From contig NZ_JADILU010000002.1 in assembly GCF_015319355.1 (NCBI RefSeq), positions 558,001 to 622,000 of the forward strand: a stretch of DNA of 64,000 bases. The letters are read 5' to 3'. This DNA comes from Psychroserpens luteus (GTDB lineage: Bacteria; Bacteroidota; Bacteroidia; Flavobacteriales; Flavobacteriaceae). The notes below the pieces were generated by a model that worked only from the letters and a program-made list of their open reading frames with translations, was not told the DNA's origin and ran no database searches. A program made the position numbers and the translations under genes. Shown here one piece after another: positions 53,861-63,372 of the stretch (position 1 is its first letter; each line of letters opens with the position of its first letter).

Positions 53861-55558
53861 TTATTTCACAAACTTTTTTGTGAGTTTACCTGTATCAAAA
53901 GTTAGCTCAATAATATAAATTCCTTTTGAGAGCGTTTCAATTACTATGTTGCTTTCTGTACCTACTTTTACTTTTGCGCCAGTAATACTGTAAATAGTAT
54001 AGTTTTCCAATATAGAATTACCAGATGAGATTACGTTTAACTCATTTGGTGTTGTCACTACAATGACTTCATTTATAAGCTCAAAATCTAAGACACTTAA
54101 TGCTGCATCTTCAGTTACTGGATTAAAACCTGTCCATAAAGCACCAGGATCTGTAACATATGCTCCCATTGTATTAGCTGGTATGTGTAAATGTATGTTA
54201 CTTCGGTTACTACTAAATGAATCATTTGCACCTCCAGTAGATATAGTAGGTGGTATTATACTTTCAGAAATAACATCAGCTAATGGATTATTCTTAAAGG
54301 CTTGTATGCTAATACTAGTTACGGTATTAGGTATAGTAATACTAGTTAATGAATTATTTTTAAAAGCTCCAAGACCAATATTAGTAACTCCATTAGGTAT
54401 GGTGACACTTGTCAATAAATTAGTTTCAAAAACACCAAGACCAATATCCGTAACTCCACTAGGTATAATAACATCTGTTAATGAATTTTGAAAAAAAGCA
54501 TAAACACCTATTGTAGTAACACTATTAGGAATAATAACACTTGTTAATCCATCACCTTGAAAAACCTGATTCCCAATATTAGTAACACTAAATTCGATAC
54601 AACCACTAACAACAGTAGCAGGTATATCTACAACAGTACCACCTGCTGTATTATAATCTGTTACAGTTACCTCATTATTCGGCGTTCCATTAATTTGATA
54701 CGTTAGATGATCTACTACAAAAGTACCAGAAAGCCCTTCTGAAACACTATTAAAACCTGTCCATTGAGCAGCTACATATACACTTGCTGTGCCAGATGGT
54801 ATGGATAAATCAATATTACTACGATCTCCACTAATATGAAACGTATCATTAGCACCCGTAGTTATTGCTGGAGCTGTTGTAGATTCAGATATAACACAAG
54901 TTAAAGGGTTATACCGAAATACAGAATCGCCTATGCTTGTAACAGCGTTTGGAATAGTAATATTTGTTAGTTGATTAGAGGTAAAAGCATTATCTCCAAT
55001 ACTTGTAACAGAGTTTGGAATAATAATACTTTGTAATTGATTATTAGAAAAAAGAAAAGCAGAAATACTTGTGATACTGCTGGGAAGTGTAACACTTATT
55101 AGTTGATTAAGTTGAAAGGCACCAGCTCCAAGAGTAATAACACTATCTGGAATTGTTATAGTTGTAAGTAGATTTGAATAAAAAGCATAAAACCCAATAC
55201 TTGTAACACTGTTAGGAATCGTAATACTTGTCAAATTATTTATAAAAAAAGCATATAAACCAATATTTGTAACACTATTAGGAATCATTACACTGGTTAA
55301 TTGATTTTCTCTAAAAGCATTTACACCAATACTAGTAACAGTATATGTTGTAGTAACAGTACAAACGGTATTGTCAACCATAGATGGTATATCAATATCA
55401 GTACCTCCAGCTATATAGTCCTTTACTTCAACAGTATTAGCTGAAGTTATATTATACTCTAAAGTATTGTTATTATTATCAAGTGCTATAAAGGTCTGCG
55501 AATACCCAATCACAACTGTAAATAAGGTCATTAAAATAAGTAGTGTTTTTTTCATCAT
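53861..55558 (-). CDS. BspA-type leucine-rich-repeat protein with type IX sorting domain
   Basis: The 565-residue protein has a signal peptide (VVIGYSQ), then two blocks of LRR_5/BspA repeats (about 75-235 and 315-425) with the unit L-T-S-V/I-T-I-P-N-S-V-T-x-I-G-x-x-A-F repeated about every 23 residues. Two linker domains with YNITSANTVEVKDY-like and YQINGTPNNEVTVTDY segments precede the blocks. The last 70 residues, ending GIYIIELTFDTGKLTKKFVK-like, are a type A C-terminal domain for type IX secretion. BspA-like proteins bind host or surface ligands. The nearly identical repeats make the gene prone to copy-number change. Confidence 0.9.
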   Translation of the reverse strand: MMKKTLLILMTLFTVVIGYSQTFIALDNNNNTLEYNITSANTVEVKDYIAGGTDIDIPSMVDNTVCTVTTTYTVTSIGVNAFRENQLTSVMIPNSVTNIGLYAFFINNLTSITIPNSVTSIGFYAFYSNLLTTITIPDSVITLGAGAFQLNQLISVTLPSSITSISAFLFSNNQLQSIIIPNSVTSIGDNAFTSNQLTNITIPNAVTSIGDSVFRYNPLTCVISESTTAPAITTGANDTFHISGDRSNIDLSIPSGTASVYVAAQWTGFNSVSEGLSGTFVVDHLTYQINGTPNNEVTVTDYNTAGGTVVDIPATVVSGCIEFSVTNIGNQVFQGDGLTSVIIPNSVTTIGVYAFFQNSLTDVIIPSGVTDIGLGVFETNLLTSVTIPNGVTNIGLGAFKNNSLTSITIPNTVTSISIQAFKNNPLADVISESIIPPTISTGGANDSFSSNRSNIHLHIPANTMGAYVTDPGALWTGFNPVTEDAALSVLDFELINEVIVVTTPNELNVISSGNSILENYTIYSITGAKVKVGTESNIVIETLSKGIYIIELTFDTGKLTKKFVK

Positions 55559-55711
55559 AAATAGGTTTTAAAAGTTTATTTAAAGCCAAAATAAGTTGAT
55601 AAAACACACTAAGAAATAGGTAATCTTTTTTTGAGTAGTTTGAAACAATAAGCGTTTAGACTGATTATATATTCGTTTTTATACTATTTCATTTTAATGA
55701 TAAAACATGAT

Positions 55712-55742
55712 AAAGCCACAAATAACGAGTAGTTGTGGCTTT
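55712..55742 (-). terminator. Terminator after the DnaJ-KTSC gene
   Basis: AAAGCCACAA / TTGTGGCTTT makes a perfect 10-base stem with an 11-base loop, 29 bases after the stop codon. Confidence 0.75.
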
Positions 55743-55771
55743 CTTTATAATTTAATGTAATGAGAATTTTA

Positions 55772-56221
55772 TTATGCTTCCTCAAGTGTACGTTTAGATT
55801 TTCTATACGTGTATTTTGGATAAATAGCGCGTTTTGCAAAACGATTGATTTTACCGCTATTAACCATCTTGATGTAAACTTGCTTTGTCACACCAAAGTA
55901 TTCATAAGTTGATCCATCAAGAAAAGTGATTTCTAGCAACATCCCTTTATGTTGATAATCATCAATACCTACATTAGTAATTGTTTCTGTATAAGCCTCT
56001 AAATTTGCTGCTTTAGTTTCTGGAGCCATACTCACTAAAAAGTGGTAGCCATCAATAATACTTCTACTTTGAATCTCAGCTTCTTCCTGTAATTCGTGAC
56101 CATCTTGAAATTTATCAGGATGCCATTCCTTAACTAAATTACGATACGATTTTTTAAGAATTTTTAAATCGATCTCGTTTTCTATTCCAAAAAGTTTCTT
56201 GTATTGTTTTATGCGTTTCAT
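55772..56221 (-). CDS. J-domain protein with KTSC domain
   Basis: The 149-residue protein has an N-terminal J-domain (residues 1-70) with HPD at 34-36 and RNLVKEWHPDKF, which stimulates Hsp70 ATPase, and a C-terminal KTSC domain (about 85-140) with ITFLDGSTYEYFGV and INRFAKRAIYPKY. The KTSC domain is a small beta-rich domain found with nucleic acid or protein-interaction proteins. The combination would bring DnaK to a substrate held by the KTSC domain. It is a lone gene with its own terminator. Confidence 0.88.
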   Translation of the reverse strand: MKRIKQYKKLFGIENEIDLKILKKSYRNLVKEWHPDKFQDGHELQEEAEIQSRSIIDGYHFLVSMAPETKAANLEAYTETITNVGIDDYQHKGMLLEITFLDGSTYEYFGVTKQVYIKMVNSGKINRFAKRAIYPKYTYRKSKRTLEEA

Positions 56222-56303
56222 TTCAACTATTGTTTGAGCGCGCGAAAGTACGTCCTATTTTTAAATGAATTGCAATACTTTGAGCTTTAATATTTAATAA
56301 ATC

Positions 56304-57839
56304 TTACCAATCAATAGGAAAATAATCCTTCAAAAACTTCCCACACCAATGTTTTCCTGTGTTTATCCCATCAATTAAAGGATCCATAACACGAGCTGCT
56401 CCATCTACAATATCTAAAGGAGGCTGGAAATCATGTACTTCAATTTTCTTTTTAGATAATTCAGCTGGATCTTCATCGGTTACCCAACCTGTATCTACAG
56501 CATTCATATAAATCCCAGATTTTGCAAAGGTTGCTGCAGATGTGTGCGTCAACATATTTAAAGCAGCTTTTGCCATATTGGTATGTGGATGACGGTCTTC
56601 CTTTTTAAATCTATGGAACTTCCCTTCCATCGCAGACACATTAATAATATGTTTTTTACCTGTATTTTCTTTCTTCATGAGATTAGACAAACGGTTACAC
56701 AATACAAAAGGTGCAACTGCATTTACTAACTGAACTTCAACCATTTCAGTCGTTTCAATTTCACCTAAGGTTAAACGCCAACTGTTTGTTTTTCGTAAAT
56801 CTACTTGTTGTAAATCTGCATCTAATTCACCTTCAGGAAATACTTCTTTAGCTTGTAAAGCATTATCAAAACTGTACGGGATTTGAGACAATTCCGCAGA
56901 AGAACGCAAACCAATTCCTGGTTCTGGACCATGCCATGTCACGGGCAACACATCGTTTTTAGCAGTTTTAGAGGTTGGAATACTCAAATCTGTCAATTCT
57001 TGTAAACAACTCACATGACTTTTCAATAAGTCTTGTGCTCTTAGTGGTAATTCTGAAATTGGCCTTTTTTCATGTTCCATCAAGTGGAAATAAAATCCGG
57101 AAGGTCTTCTAACCGTCTGCGCAGCATTATTTATCAAAATATCTAATCGAGAATATTGCTGTTCTATATAATTACAAAAAATCTCTACACTTGGGATATG
57201 ACGTAAATCCAACCCATGAATATGCAAACGATCACTCCATTTGCTATAATCATCTTCTTTAGAAAACCTAATTGCAGAATCTGCAGGAAATCGTGTCGTT
57301 GCAATAACTGTTGCTCCAGATCGTAACAACATCAACGTAATATGATAACCAATTTTTAATCGCGAACCTGTAATCACAGCAACCTGATCAGTCAAATCTG
57401 TGGTTTGAAAACGTTTTGCATAATTCAAATCACCACAATCTGTACACATCGTATCATAAAAATGATGCAATTTGGTATATACTGTTTTACAAACGTAACA
57501 GTTTCTTGGCGATTCTAATTCTGGAGTGTCTTTTTGAGTTTGAGCTGGAGCCAATAATTTTGGAGCAGTAAAAACACTAGCTTCTCGAGCAGAACGAATA
57601 CCAGTTTCTTTTCGTGCATGCTTATCACGAGCAATCATCTTGCGTTTTATGGCTTTTTTCGCGTCTTTTTTCCGACGTTTATGTTCCTCACGACTTGGTC
57701 TAGACAATTGACCAGCGACTTTAATAAGCGCTACTCTCTGGTCTTCTGGGAGTTCATAAAGCTGATTAGAATCCTCTAATATCTTCTGTAAAGTTGTAAT
57801 ACAGAACTCTATGTCATCATTTAAATTAGTCTCACTCAT
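56304..57839 (-). CDS. SDR fused to a zinc ribbon, catalytic Tyr absent
   Basis: The 511-residue protein has a helical basic N-terminus (1-90), a zinc ribbon with CYVC (114-117) and CTDC (132-135), and a C-terminal Rossmann SDR domain from about 150. It starts [12 protein letters not shown], has NNAAQTV near 248-254 and a modified active site: in place of YxxxK it reads TNMAK ([13 protein letters not shown]), so the catalytic Tyr is missing while the Lys remains. Large SDRs with this exact motif occur across bacteria and some eukaryotes. The enzyme activity is unknown; the basic N-terminus and zinc ribbon suggest nucleic acid or ribosome contact. It is a single gene. Confidence 0.85.
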   Translation of the reverse strand: MSETNLNDDIEFCITTLQKILEDSNQLYELPEDQRVALIKVAGQLSRPSREEHKRRKKDAKKAIKRKMIARDKHARKETGIRSAREASVFTAPKLLAPAQTQKDTPELESPRNCYVCKTVYTKLHHFYDTMCTDCGDLNYAKRFQTTDLTDQVAVITGSRLKIGYHITLMLLRSGATVIATTRFPADSAIRFSKEDDYSKWSDRLHIHGLDLRHIPSVEIFCNYIEQQYSRLDILINNAAQTVRRPSGFYFHLMEHEKRPISELPLRAQDLLKSHVSCLQELTDLSIPTSKTAKNDVLPVTWHGPEPGIGLRSSAELSQIPYSFDNALQAKEVFPEGELDADLQQVDLRKTNSWRLTLGEIETTEMVEVQLVNAVAPFVLCNRLSNLMKKENTGKKHIINVSAMEGKFHRFKKEDRHPHTNMAKAALNMLTHTSAATFAKSGIYMNAVDTGWVTDEDPAELSKKKIEVHDFQPPLDIVDGAARVMDPLIDGINTGKHWCGKFLKDYFPIDW

Positions 57840-58021
57840 GTCAATTAAATACTCATTTTTATGTCGTGCGCAAGATACATAAGCAGTTTCAAATTGTATC
57901 CCTTTTTTTCTTCGGAAATTTTAAATGGTCAAAAAATATCTGCAAAATTATAATTGTAGCTAACGGATTTCAATTCTGGCACATTTCAGAAATAAACCCT
58001 AAAAAAATATAACTTGAACTC

Positions 58022-60547
58022 CTAGCCTTCTCGTCTCAAAACCTCCAAAGGAGAACTTCGCAATACCGTTTGGATGTTGCTCAACCCAATGATAACAACC
58101 AACAAACTAATGCCTGGCAAAAACACTAAAAACGGAATCATAGATGGCACAAAAGGTTCATTAAACATCAATAACGCCAAACACAAACTGCCAACTAAAG
58201 CCAATAAAATGCCTACCAAACTACCAAGAACACCTAAAAAGAGATATTCTAAAGCAGATATTTTTAAAATTTGTTTGTTTTGAGCACCAAGCGTTCTTAA
58301 TAATACACTTTCCTTAATGCGTTGATATTTACTTGTTCTAACAGAGCCAATCAAAACAATAATTCCTGTGAGGATACTAAAAAATGCCATAAAATTGATA
58401 ATCCACGATACTTTATCCAAAATATCTTCAACAACAGTATAGACTTGTCGTAAGTCAATCACAGAAACATTAGGGAAATTAGAAACCAGCTCTCGTTGCA
58501 ACGTTGCCGATTTATCTTCATTTGGAACTGCAGTTGTAATCACATTAAATTGTGGTGCTTGTTCTAAAACACCTTTCGGGAAAAGAATCGTAAAGTTAGG
58601 TTTTAATTGTGCCCAATCTACTTTTCTAATGCTACCAACTTTAGTATTCATGAGTACACCTTGCACATTAAATACAATGTCGTCACCAACTTTTACTTTA
58701 GCATCAGAAGCTAAATTATCTGACAATGAAATAAGAATTGGAGCATCTGCTTGTATTTCTGGAGTCCATTCACCTTCTATAATCTCTTCAGAAGTGGTAA
58801 GCGAATCTCGATAGGTTGCTCTAAATTCATGACTCAAAATCCAACCTCTAACTTGGCGAGTAGAGTCTAAACGTAATGTATTTACCAATTGATCTTTGAT
58901 GCTATGCATTCGCATGGTTACAATAGGAATATTATCTAGAATAGGTAATTCTAAACTTTGAATGCGCTTCTCCACAGCATCTTTTTGCTTTGTCTGTACA
59001 TCTAAAATTATGATGTTGGCTGCATCTGCAGTTTCTGCAACTTCTGTTTTAGACAATAAAATATCCTTGGTAAAATATAAGGTACTTATTAAAAATGTTC
59101 CTAAACCAATAGCAACTACTAATACAACAGTTTGATTGTTAGGTCTAAATAAATTCAACAAACTTTGACGTGCTGCAAAACCAAAACGCTTTGGAAAAAA
59201 TGTTCTAATGCCTTTCATACTCAACAAAGCAATTCCTGCTAAAATAGCAAAGGTTAAGAGTGTTCCTAATACAAATCCAAGCGCATAAAAAATATTGTCC
59301 AATAAGATGTAAGAGAATAAAAGTAAGAATAAGGCAATAGCACTACTAACGATAAGTTGTGCTCTTTTTGAACTTTTTGACGGACTTTCGCCAACTCTTA
59401 AAACTTCTAATGGTGACACATACCAAGTGTTGATGAGTGGCAATAAAGCAAATAACACAGACATGAATAATCCTAAAAGCACACCTATTAAAACAGGTAG
59501 AAATGAAATACTAATCTCGACATCAAAAGGTAAAAATGATTTTAATAGATACGGAAATAACTCTTGTAACGCAATTCCAAATAAAGAGCCTATTAAACCT
59601 CCAATGATACCAATACCAGCAATTTGAATTAGAAAAATCAAGAAACTTTGTCGTCTCGTTGCTCCCATGCATTTTAAAACAGCAATCGATTTTAATTTCT
59701 CTTTAATATAAATATGTACAGAACTTGCAATCCCAATACAACCTAATAATAAGGCGATAAAAGCAGCTAAATTTAAAAACTTACCCACATTATCATACCG
59801 ATTCCCTAAACGTTTACTTGTACTTGTATGTGTGTCTAAATCTGCATTTTCGAAATCCAACATCGGATCAATTTTATCTTCAAATGCGTCGAGATCAAAA
59901 TCATTTGTGGTTTTATAAAAGAACTGATATTCTTTTCTGCTTCCAAATTGTAATAACTCTGTGTCTTCTATATAACGATTCGGAATCACAATAGGTGGCG
60001 CAACAGAACTTGAAATGGCATTACTTCCAGGTATGGATTTTAAAGCACCAACGATTGGCAATGTGAGTTCTCCAATTTTAATAGAATCACCAACTTGAAT
60101 ATTAAATTGCAATAATAAAGTCGCATCTACCAAAGCACCACCTACATCTTGATAATTGGTTGCTGCTATTTTAGGTTCGGTATTCATTTGACCATAAAAA
60201 GGAAAAGCGCCTTCAATTCCTCTCACTTTAACCAGTTTTGCACCTCCATTTTTAGGAAACGCAATCATAGACACAAAGTTGACTTCGTGAGCATCAGGCT
60301 TTAGAGAATCTATAATAGCTTGAGCACGCTCAGTTGGTTCTTGTCTAGTATCAATGGTATAATCTGCACCCATCAAAACTTTAGATTGACGCTGAATATT
60401 ATCCTTTAAATTTGTACTAAACAATTGAATAGAAACCACAGCAGCAATCCCTAAAACAATAGAACTCATAAATAATAATAGCCTGACTTTACTAGCTTTG
60501 GCATCTCGCCATGCCATTTTAAAGAGCCATTTTGTACTTGGATTCAT
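58022..60547 (-). CDS. ABC transporter permease, FtsX/YbbP-like
   Basis: The 841-residue protein has an N-terminal helix with a preceding WRDAK motif, a large periplasmic domain (about 45-255), three helices (about 265-380, FtsX-like), further helices (about 400-495), a second periplasmic part (about 500-700) and three final helices. The end PLEVLRREG and the internal PLEVLRVGE are typical of the YbbP/LolE-type MacB-like exporters with two FtsX domains. The substrate is not known; YbbAP is thought to work with the esterase TesA. It is downstream of the ATPase gene with 18 bases between. Confidence 0.9.
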   Translation of the reverse strand: MNPSTKWLFKMAWRDAKASKVRLLLFMSSIVLGIAAVVSIQLFSTNLKDNIQRQSKVLMGADYTIDTRQEPTERAQAIIDSLKPDAHEVNFVSMIAFPKNGGAKLVKVRGIEGAFPFYGQMNTEPKIAATNYQDVGGALVDATLLLQFNIQVGDSIKIGELTLPIVGALKSIPGSNAISSSVAPPIVIPNRYIEDTELLQFGSRKEYQFFYKTTNDFDLDAFEDKIDPMLDFENADLDTHTSTSKRLGNRYDNVGKFLNLAAFIALLLGCIGIASSVHIYIKEKLKSIAVLKCMGATRRQSFLIFLIQIAGIGIIGGLIGSLFGIALQELFPYLLKSFLPFDVEISISFLPVLIGVLLGLFMSVLFALLPLINTWYVSPLEVLRVGESPSKSSKRAQLIVSSAIALFLLLFSYILLDNIFYALGFVLGTLLTFAILAGIALLSMKGIRTFFPKRFGFAARQSLLNLFRPNNQTVVLVVAIGLGTFLISTLYFTKDILLSKTEVAETADAANIIILDVQTKQKDAVEKRIQSLELPILDNIPIVTMRMHSIKDQLVNTLRLDSTRQVRGWILSHEFRATYRDSLTTSEEIIEGEWTPEIQADAPILISLSDNLASDAKVKVGDDIVFNVQGVLMNTKVGSIRKVDWAQLKPNFTILFPKGVLEQAPQFNVITTAVPNEDKSATLQRELVSNFPNVSVIDLRQVYTVVEDILDKVSWIINFMAFFSILTGIIVLIGSVRTSKYQRIKESVLLRTLGAQNKQILKISALEYLFLGVLGSLVGILLALVGSLCLALLMFNEPFVPSMIPFLVFLPGISLLVVIIGLSNIQTVLRSSPLEVLRREG

Positions 60548-60565
60548 AATCTATGGAGCTCTAAA

Positions 60566-61261
60566 TTACTGTACAGATGTACGTTGGTTAGTTAAAATTT
60601 GTCCGCCTTTTAAACGTAAGATTTGCTGGGTCCGGTTAGCGAGGTCCAGATCATGGGAAATGATAACCAAGGTTGTACCTGCTTCTTTATTAAGGTCAAA
60701 TAAAAGTTTAATCACTTTTTCACCAGTATCTTCATCTAAATTACCTGTAGGTTCATCTGCAAATAAAATAGAAGGTTCATTTGCAAAAGCTCTTGCTAAT
60801 GCAACACGTTGTTGCTCACCTCCAGAAAGTTGCGACGGATAATGATGCACACGATTTGCTAATCCTACTTTTTCTAAAAGCACCAAACTGCGTTTTTCAG
60901 CATCTTTTGCACCTTGTAATTCTAAAGGCACACTAACATTTTCTAATGCAGTAAGGGTTGGCAATAGTTGAAAATTTTGGAATATAAATCCGACTTCTTT
61001 ATTTCGTAATTGTGCACGTTGATCTTCATTTAAAGTACTTAAATCTTGTCCGCACAATTCAACGCTACCTGCATTTGGTTCGTCTAAACCAGCACATAAA
61101 CCAAGTAAAGTTGTTTTTCCGCTTCCTGATGGTCCAACGATTGAAAATGTTTGTCCGCGATCTACATCAAAAGAGATGTCATGCAAAACCGTTAATTCTT
61201 TGTTACCGCTAGAATATGTCTTTTCTAACCCAGTAATCTTTAATATCTTTGGTGTATTCAT
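60566..61261 (-). CDS. ABC transporter ATP-binding protein, YbbA/LolD-like
   Basis: The 231-residue ATPase has Walker A GPSGSGKTTLL near 39-49, Q-loop FQNFQLLPTLTALENV, the signature LSGGEQQRVALARA near 142-155 and Walker B ILFADEPTGNLD near 164-175. It energises the FtsX-like permease downstream. It is divergent from the TesA-like gene with only 20 bases between starts, the same pairing as ybbA and tesA in proteobacteria. Confidence 0.92.
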   Translation of the reverse strand: MNTPKILKITGLEKTYSSGNKELTVLHDISFDVDRGQTFSIVGPSGSGKTTLLGLCAGLDEPNAGSVELCGQDLSTLNEDQRAQLRNKEVGFIFQNFQLLPTLTALENVSVPLELQGAKDAEKRSLVLLEKVGLANRVHHYPSQLSGGEQQRVALARAFANEPSILFADEPTGNLDEDTGEKVIKLLFDLNKEAGTTLVIISHDLDLANRTQQILRLKGGQILTNQRTSVQ

Positions 61262-61281
61262 TTTAATATAATTGACAACGT

Positions 61282-62040
61282 ATGTCTATGGCTCAAAATA
61301 ATAAATTGATTGCAAAGTTACCCACTTCAGTGTTACATAAATACTTAAAGTTTTGTTATTTTATATTGGTTTTTTTAATGTTTTCCTGCGGAAATGGGAC
61401 AACGGAAAAAACGGATTCTAAAAATCAAGATTTAGAAGAGACCAACACAATGCAGCCAACAGAAGTTGCTACCAACAAAACAAAAACCATTTTATGTTTT
61501 GGAGATAGTATTACTGCAGGCTACGGTTTAGATGATACTAATGATGCTTTTCCTGCATTACTTCAGCAAAAAATCGATTCTTTAGGCGCTAATTATACCG
61601 TTGTTAATTCTGGATTAAGTGGAGAAACAACAGCAGGTGGTAAAAGTAGAATTGATTGGATTTTAAAACAAGACATCTCTATTTTTATATTAGAACTTGG
61701 AGCTAACGATGGATTGCGTGGAGTTCCTTTATCTGAAACGCGTTCTAATTTACAAGCCATCATTGATGTTGTAAAGCAAAAAAGTGAAGACACGACAATT
61801 ATTCTTGCTGGTATGGAATTACCGCCAAATATGGGACAAGATTATACTCAGGAATTCAGAAAAATGTATGCAGATTTGGCACAACAAAATCAATTAGAGT
61901 TTATTCCTTTTATTTTGAAAGATGTTGGTGGTATTGCAGGACTCAACCAAAATGACGGTATTCATCCAACAGTAAAAGGTCATCAAATTGTTGCTAATAC
62001 GGTTTGGGAAGTTTTAGAGCCTTTGGTTAACGCAGACTAA
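61282..62040 (+). CDS. tesA: TesA-like SGNH hydrolase (arylesterase/lysophospholipase)
   Basis: The 252-residue protein has a long N-terminus with a lipoprotein signal (FLMFSC, Cys36) and an SGNH domain from about 70. It carries CFGDSITAGYG with the nucleophile Ser, Gly in NSGLSGE, Asn in ELGANDGL and the closing Asp-His pair DGIHPTVKGH. It hydrolyses ester or thioester bonds of lipids in the periplasm, anchored to the membrane. The long N-terminus before the signal may mean the true start is a later codon. It is divergent from the ABC exporter. Confidence 0.88.
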   Translation: MSMAQNNKLIAKLPTSVLHKYLKFCYFILVFLMFSCGNGTTEKTDSKNQDLEETNTMQPTEVATNKTKTILCFGDSITAGYGLDDTNDAFPALLQQKIDSLGANYTVVNSGLSGETTAGGKSRIDWILKQDISIFILELGANDGLRGVPLSETRSNLQAIIDVVKQKSEDTTIILAGMELPPNMGQDYTQEFRKMYADLAQQNQLEFIPFILKDVGGIAGLNQNDGIHPTVKGHQIVANTVWEVLEPLVNAD

Positions 62041-62057
62041 TATTAAATTATAATAAT

Positions 62058-63371
62058 TTAAAGAACCGTAATCCTAACTTTCTTCTTTTTCAATCTACTA
62101 TTATTTAATGTGCCAACCAATTGATCTGCCAGAGCAACAGGAACAGCTACAAAAGCACAATCTGGTTTGAGTTCAATAGTACCCAATTGGTCTTTTTTCA
62201 ATCCGCCTTGTTTAAAAAATAAACCAGCGATATCACCTTTTGAGATTTTGTCTTTCCGTCCTCCGGAAATGAACAAAGTTTCCCAATATTGCTTTTTATA
62301 TGGTGCTTTGTTAGAGATGTCTATTGGATCTTTTGCTTTAATGAAGTTGGGTAATAATTGATCTTTCCATTTCAAAATATAAGAAGTCCCTTTTGCATCA
62401 ACTCTAGCAGTTCTACCATTTCTATGAATGAATTCTTCTTCATGGACTGGCAATTCATAATGAATAATAAATTTCATTTCTGGAATATCAATACCTCTAG
62501 CAGCCAAATCTGTAGCGACTAATAATTGACATGTTCCATTTCTGAATTTTATAAGAGCACGTTCTCTGTCTTTTTGTTCCATGCCTCCAGAAAAACAAGC
62601 ATGAGCAATGTGATTTTTGTCTAAAACAGCACTAACTTTATCTATGCTTTCTCTAAAATTACAGAAGATAATTCCTGGTTCATTACCTATATGTTTTACT
62701 AATTCCAACAAGGTTGATAGCTTATTTTTATCGGGAGAAATCACTAGTTTGAGTGCTAGCCTAGATTCTGCTTTTTCTTTTAAATAATTAATGGTAAAAG
62801 GATTCTCTAATTCTACAAATTCAGGAACATTAACTGCTTGAGTGGCAGAAGTTAAAATACGTTTACTTAAACTAGGTAAATAATAGAGAATTGCTTTCAT
62901 TTCTTCCTCAAAACCATTTTCTAAAGACTTATCAAACTCATCTAATATGAGTGTTTTAATATGAGCTTTAGAAAAACGATCATTATCAAAATGGTCTAGA
63001 ATTCTACCTGGAGTTCCTACTAAAATAGCTGGATTATGTTTGAGTTCAATTTTATCTTTAGACATTGGTCTGCCTCCATAAACTGCATTGACTTTATAAC
63101 CAGAACCCATAGAACGAATGACTTGTTCAATTTGAATGGCTAATTCTCTAGACGGTACGATAATTAAAGCTTGGATCTCTGAAGATTTAGGGTCTAAGAG
63201 ATCTAAAAGTGGTAATGCAAAAGCTAATGTTTTACCTGTTCCTGTAGGAGATAAAATAATGGTGTTTGGGCTTGTTTCAATGATTAACAAAGCTTCCTCT
63301 TGCATAGGATTCAAGGCTGAAATGTTTAATTTAGCCAGAATATCTTGCTGATTTTTTATATCATTTGCCAT
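62058..63371 (-). CDS. dbpA: DEAD-box RNA helicase DbpA
   Basis: The 437-residue helicase has motif I SPTGTGKT near 41-48, motif Ia PSRELAIQ, LVGTPGRILDH, motif II LDEFDKS (DEFD in place of DEAD), motif III SATQ, motif V ATDLAARGID and motif VI HRNGRTAR. Residues of about 365-437 form the DbpA RNA-binding domain (SKGDIAGLFF, VAVPVALADQLVGTL). DbpA helps assemble the 50S subunit by acting on hairpin 92 of 23S rRNA. It is separated by 1 base from a second helicase gene and may be co-transcribed with it. Confidence 0.92.
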   Translation of the reverse strand: MANDIKNQQDILAKLNISALNPMQEEALLIIETSPNTIILSPTGTGKTLAFALPLLDLLDPKSSEIQALIIVPSRELAIQIEQVIRSMGSGYKVNAVYGGRPMSKDKIELKHNPAILVGTPGRILDHFDNDRFSKAHIKTLILDEFDKSLENGFEEEMKAILYYLPSLSKRILTSATQAVNVPEFVELENPFTINYLKEKAESRLALKLVISPDKNKLSTLLELVKHIGNEPGIIFCNFRESIDKVSAVLDKNHIAHACFSGGMEQKDRERALIKFRNGTCQLLVATDLAARGIDIPEMKFIIHYELPVHEEEFIHRNGRTARVDAKGTSYILKWKDQLLPNFIKAKDPIDISNKAPYKKQYWETLFISGGRKDKISKGDIAGLFFKQGGLKKDQLGTIELKPDCAFVAVPVALADQLVGTLNNSRLKKKKVRITVL

Positions 63372-63372
63372 T

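Noticed and set aside
53861-55558. Periodic DNA repeats that could suggest a CRISPR-like or tandem-repeat array
   Set aside because: The period of about 69 bases equals the 23-residue LRR unit of the encoded protein; there are no spacers.
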